Assembly (NCBI GenBank): GCA_026261815.1
Contig: JAMPIT010000059.1
Location: 23,686,001 to 23,750,000 of the forward strand
Reading direction: 5' to 3'
Length of the DNA: 64,000 nt
From: Monarcha castaneiventris obscurior
Lineage: Eukaryota; Chordata; Aves; Passeriformes; Monarchidae
The position numbers and the translations under genes were made by a program. Of this stretch, positions 61,329-64,000 are shown one piece after another. Under the pieces are notes generated by a model. That model did no database searches, was not told the origin of the DNA, and was given only the letters and a program-made list of their open reading frames with translations. How positions within the stretch are numbered: the first letter of the stretch is position 1; each line of letters starts with the position of its first letter.

Positions 61329-62885
61329 TCTGGAGTCTAAAGATGCAGTATAAGAAATTGTTGGCTACAAGCAGGTCCTATAGTGCTATGGACATTTCTC
61401 TCTGGATCTCAAGACATGAAGGTTTGAATTCTCTCTTCTGATGACATCACAAAAGAAGAATGGGAGGTCAAATGCACCCTAAAAGCCCTTCTTCTCAAAA
61501 GAGGGTGGCAATATTTCACAGCCTGAGGCGTGTAATGCAGACATTCCTTTGCTCATCACTGATTGCATGTATGACAGCACAAATATAAGATCTTTTATTT
61601 CTTTTCATGTTATTTGTTAGACCATTTCTTTTTGTAGAGCGAGAGGTCACACTTTCTCCAGAATTAATAGAAAATATTATTACTATTACATAATAGACTA
61701 TGTATTTTATATATAATTAATACTATTAATTAAGAAGGACCAAGATACTGTGCCTTGTCAGATGTCATTTTTTATGTAAACAGTGATGTTATTTAATCAT
61801 TTCAGTATAAGGGGATTCACTCTTGTCCAGAAATACTGAATTCTGAAATGTTAATTATAATAATTCTTACAGGCTGTAGTGACAGCTTTTAACAAAAGAA
61901 CAGCTGATCTGCTGTAGATGCATCAGCTGTCAGACTGAGTCAACTGTGAGGTTGCAATGAGCTGATGAGTCCCGCTTATGTGCATGTGTGTGTAAGTAAT
62001 CAAAACAAAAACAGTCAGAAACACTTATAAATAGAGATGGTAGCATTGTTCATAGCTGTAAATTCCTGCTCATGTAGTGACTCAGTTGGTAATTTGTTAG
62101 GTGTTTGTAGGTCTTGTCAAATGCCAGCTAGAATAATTGACTGGTATTAGCACTGTTTGCAAAACAAACTTGTAGGGTTATAAAACAGGCTTTATAAAAA
62201 CAGGTGAGAAACAAAACCAGCATTAATAGTCTCCTAGACAAGGTTATTATATTAATCTTGAAACATTTAACTGCTAAACGACAACAATTCCAACAATGCC
62301 TCTGCATGCTATGTAAATTAAATGTACATCTGATTCAGAAAAAGCTAATACGCTCTGTATTACATTTGTATCCATCGCATTCACTTCTGTGTAGGCATCA
62401 CCTCTTCTGAACAATGTCAAGTTACACATGATGTTTAAGCCATAGTCATATTTTCACACAATCTTGTAGTGCAGTGAAGAGGAAGGATAAGAAGTGATTG
62501 ATGTAACTAATGACTTCTTCTCTTACTTCAAGCAGAAGAAGAATCCAGGAAGTGAAGACAAAATCAGGTTGCTAAAGATTACCACAAAATAACAGAGGTG
62601 AGCATATGGAAACAAAAGACCTAAGTATAAACCCCATGAAACTGACAAGACATATCCCCATAACATATGCACAGCTTGCTAGCAGAAGAGTAGGAAAAAA
62701 ATCCCTGCTCATTACCCAACAGTGAAGAAACCCCATGCATTTCATGGCCTTTTTGAAATTTGCCTTTCCAAAATTCCCCATCGATTTTCACTGGCTTTCA
62801 CAGTTGATTACTTCACACCAATGGGATAAGATCTCAGCCTAGATAAAGAGGAAAAGAGGTGTGAATACCTTTAGGTAAGATAACT

Positions 62886-63780
62886 GTTTGAAAATCAGCT
62901 GGCCCTGATAAATTTATTCTAAAATATTTATCAAAATGGCTGAAATAAACACACTCATTAGTAGTTATTTTTGAAAATTTACAAGGACAAGAGGTGGCCT
63001 AAATGCTAACCCTAAGAACTGTAAAAAGAAGTGAGCTGGATGATTTTATGAGGATTTTGCAGATTTTTCAGCTTCATTGTGGACCATGAGTAACCTTGAC
63101 ACAAGGTACTAAACCATTTCCAAGTAGAGAAGAGACTGAAAGATTACAGGATTAATAACAGCTAATGTGGATTTGCAAAAAATTTAAATGTGTCAAACCA
63201 ATACAATTTTATCCTACAGTGGGGTGATAAAACTTGTGGGTAGAATGAAAACACAGGAACATAGAAATACGTTTCATATCACAAGAATAATAAAAACTTT
63301 TAATGGTGTCCTACGTGATACTCTATAAGCAGGTTAGGGAGACATGATGTAGACAAAATTTATTACAGGACGATCTGGATAAAATCTGCTACAGCGTGGG
63401 TGTAAATCTTGTTGGAAACCTGTAATCAGAAGGGTATCAATGAATCCCTGCACACAGCAGAAGAGGTCTACTCAAAATCTGTTTTTACTTAAATCTTTTC
63501 ATTAATGAATTTGATACTAAAGTAAAAACAAGCTTATTAAATGCACAGATGATGGAAAATCAGGTGAGACTGCAAGAATGTTGAGACATAAAATTAGAAT
63601 TCAAAATTACTTTGATAAATTGCAGAAATAATGACACAATTCCAAAAAAAATTGAACAGCGAGAAATGCAGTATGCAGTTGTGCAAATAAAAGGCGAAAA
63701 GCAACCTATTAGAAGTCAGTCCTATGGGAAGAAATAAACTATGTAAGCATGAAACAGTCTCAGAGGGTCATTTTTGAAAG
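62886..63780 (+). mobile_element. Ancient CR1-like LINE relic (reverse-transcriptase region)
   Basis: Landmarks of a CR1-type reverse transcriptase occur in order. GCTGGCCCTGATAAATTTAT is the 'GPDKI' region. ACAGCTAATGTGGATTTGCA then AAAAATTTAAATGTGTC is the 'QHGF-K-KSC' region, followed by AAACCAATACAATTTTATC. ATGAATTTGATAC is the 'NDL' region, and TTATTAAATGCACAGATGAT then GGAAAATCAGG covers the ADD box and beyond. GAACAGCGAGAAATGCAG matches the 'K-N--KC' region. Frames are destroyed by many indels. Divergence is comparable with the relic at 29.3-29.8 kb and much greater than in the younger CR1 copies. Confidence 0.65.
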
Positions 63781-64000
63781 GCAGCACAGTTTTAAGCCAT
63801 CCATGTGTCCACACTGTGCACCTGTTACCTAGTCCTGTTCTCCATACACCAAGAAAAAAAGGAGAAAATTTATTATCACTTATGTACACTGAGTATTTTA
63901 GGTAAGGTATGATCTAATTTGACATATTTAATGGTTAAAGATACACTTCAGAAAAGGATGAGATCCACTCTATTTATAAACAATACCAGAAAACCATAGT
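63781..64000. other. Unrecognised sequence at window edge
   Basis: Possibly a continuation of the CR1-like relic, but no landmark could be matched. Confidence 0.4.

Larger units (their letters stand above)
57921..62885. other. Mostly unique non-coding sequence
   Basis: Contains a T19 run (58151-58169), a G/T-rich low-complexity patch near 59.18-59.23 kb, a locally GC-richer block at about 60.55-61.0 kb with a minus-strand open frame, and a CCAAT plus TATA arrangement at 61302-61328. No transposon body was recognised. Confidence 0.5.

Noticed and set aside
1..64000. Bacterial or phage-type systems (operons, CRISPR arrays, toxin-antitoxin, defence islands)
   Set aside because: Avian CR1 and LTR repeats, the lack of long frames and the AT-rich eukaryotic texture rule out a prokaryotic source. 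No regularly spaced repeat-spacer array is present.

Overview
This window looks like non-coding DNA from a bird genome, probably a gene-poor, AT-rich stretch of a large chromosome. The main evidence is its repeats. CR1 LINE fragments lie on both strands, and most carry the typical CR1 features: 5' truncation, recognisable reverse-transcriptase codons in the longer copies, and a 3' end built on short ATTCTATGATT-like units. Two solo LTRs are also present, one of avian ERVL type and one that looks ERVK-like. There are no long uninterrupted reading frames, operons, rRNA, tRNA or CRISPR arrays. No complete gene can be supported, and no protein in the window was recognised outside CR1.

Layout. 1-1375 is unique AT-rich sequence. 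1376-1876 is an ERVL-type solo LTR on the + strand. 1877-9054 is mostly unique, with a possible old CR1 scrap near 2.6 kb and a 12-bp inverted repeat at 4.35-4.44 kb. 9055-9275 is an old CR1 3' end. 9.3-14.8 kb is unique sequence with one splice-flanked open frame at 10210-10468. 14842-15912 is a CR1 on the - strand that keeps the SGVPQGS and ADD reverse-transcriptase boxes. 15.9-20.5 kb is unique and holds the densest set of regulatory-looking motifs: a bulged hairpin, a MEIS/PBX-like cluster and an RFX X-box. 20511-21650 is a CR1 split by a 366-bp solo LTR with a perfect 6-bp target duplication. A long (TTTTC)n array follows at 23.03-23.16 kb, then a - strand CR1 at 23.94-24.35 kb.

Further along, 29.33-29.79 kb is an ancient CR1-like relic, 30737-30798 is a tiny CR1 tail, and 31.93-33.80 kb is the longest CR1 (about 1.9 kb, with an internal deletion). 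33.8-57.8 kb is a 24-kb stretch almost free of recognisable transposons. It holds small simple repeats and one coding-looking 48-codon segment on the - strand (48620-48763) with a GTAAGC donor. 57771-57920 is a CR1 scrap. 60.6-61.0 kb is a locally GC-richer stretch with a 114-codon frame. 62886-63780 is a second ancient CR1-like relic.

No convincing undescribed biological system was found. The most useful leads are the candidate exons, which would make this window intronic if real, the nested LTR-in-CR1 insertion, and a handful of short perfect palindromes and transcription-factor-like sites. Repeat family assignments rest on recalled family features rather than a database search, and boundaries are approximate unless a target duplication is given.
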